Shown: piece after piece, positions 63,882-64,000 of the stretch
How the letters are laid out: the number at the start of each line of letters is the position of its first letter
Position numbering within the stretch: position 1 is the stretch's first letter
Assembly (NCBI RefSeq): GCF_039535235.1
Contig: NZ_BAAAWU010000001.1
Span: 1,364,001 to 1,428,000 of the forward strand
DNA: 64,000 nt
Reading direction: 5' to 3'
Source of the DNA: Streptomyces roseoviridis
GTDB taxonomy: Bacteria; Actinomycetota; Actinomycetes; Streptomycetales; Streptomycetaceae
The notes under the pieces: model-generated
Databases searched by the model: none
What the model saw: the letters and a program-made list of their open reading frames with translations, nothing else
What the model was told of the DNA's origin: nothing
Translations under genes and position numbers: made by a program

Positions 63882-64000
63882 ATGAGCAACCTCCCCAGCA
63901 TCGCGTGGATCGGACTCGGCATCATGGGCTCGCCCATGTCCGAGAACCTGATCAAGGCCGGCTACTCGGTCACCGGTTACACCCTGGAGCAGGACAAGCT
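63882..64000 (+). CDS. glxR: 2-Hydroxy-3-oxopropionate (tartronate semialdehyde) reductase, 3' truncated
   Basis: The first 39 residues are visible: SNLPSIAWIGLGIMGSPMSE, then NLIKAGYSVTGYTLEQDK. GLGIMGSPM is the NAD-binding loop of the beta-hydroxyacid dehydrogenase family. With hyi just upstream it most likely reduces tartronate semialdehyde to glycerate. ATG 63882 follows GAAGGA. The rest is outside the window. Confidence 0.88.
   Translation, partial: MSNLPSIAWIGLGIMGSPMSENLIKAGYSVTGYTLEQDK

Overview
The window is about 72% G+C with strong third-position GC bias, many GTG starts and 1- or 4-base stop/start overlaps. It carries a Streptomyces-type gas-vesicle cluster, DUF5133 and DUF5955 proteins and a complete urate-allantoin degradation set. 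All of this points to a chromosome segment of a Streptomyces species. I saw no IS element, integrase, CRISPR array, rRNA or tRNA.

Layout. 1-4 kb: the tail of a thermonuclease-like gene, then a molybdate operon (MerR/TOBE regulator, modA, fused modBC) read leftward. 4-7.9 kb: an SPW membrane protein, a stand-alone ctaD with a coupled small gene, and an XRE regulator. 8-14.5 kb: two divergent NCS2 nucleobase permeases. The rightward one is translationally coupled to an amidohydrolase and a TauE/SafE exporter and faces a LacI regulator. A promoter with an 18-bp perfect palindrome at its start site precedes this cassette. 14.6-25 kb: large catalase katE, a DUF5133 gene with a SigB-like promoter, the gvp operon (O-A-F-G-x-J-L-S-K-y), a FAD/Rieske oxidoreductase, a 29-residue membrane peptide, and an ECF sigma factor coupled to a small membrane protein. 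24.6-29.3 kb: a CUT2-type sugar ABC transporter with a ROK kinase. 29.6-38 kb: miscellaneous single genes (coiled-coil protein, Gfo/Idh/MocA dehydrogenase, P450 with thioesterase, EamA exporter, DHFR-like reductase, SDR). 41.9-46.3 kb: an ABC exporter divergent from a two-component system. 49-54.4 kb: a secreted GDSL esterase, a large unknown protein with acidic repeats, a fibronectin-III lipoprotein and an unknown protein.

The purine/allantoin/glyoxylate system is spread over 38-64 kb. 8-oxoguanine deaminase (57-58 kb) can yield urate. Urate oxidase, HIU hydrolase and OHCU decarboxylase (60-62 kb) give allantoin. Allantoinase and allantoicase (38-41 kb) give ureidoglycolate and urea. Malate synthase (47 kb) and the hydroxypyruvate isomerase/tartronate-semialdehyde reductase branch (63-64 kb) use glyoxylate. 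Two further NCS2 permeases carry the Q-type NAT signature. An IclR-family regulator lies next to allantoinase. The promoters of allantoinase, malate synthase, the urate operon and hyi carry shared inverted repeats of two types, TTCC-N7-GGAA and TCAAC-N5-TTGA, which suggests one scattered regulon.

Start sites were chosen by ribosome binding site, overlap and homologous length. All family assignments come from reading motifs, not from database searches.
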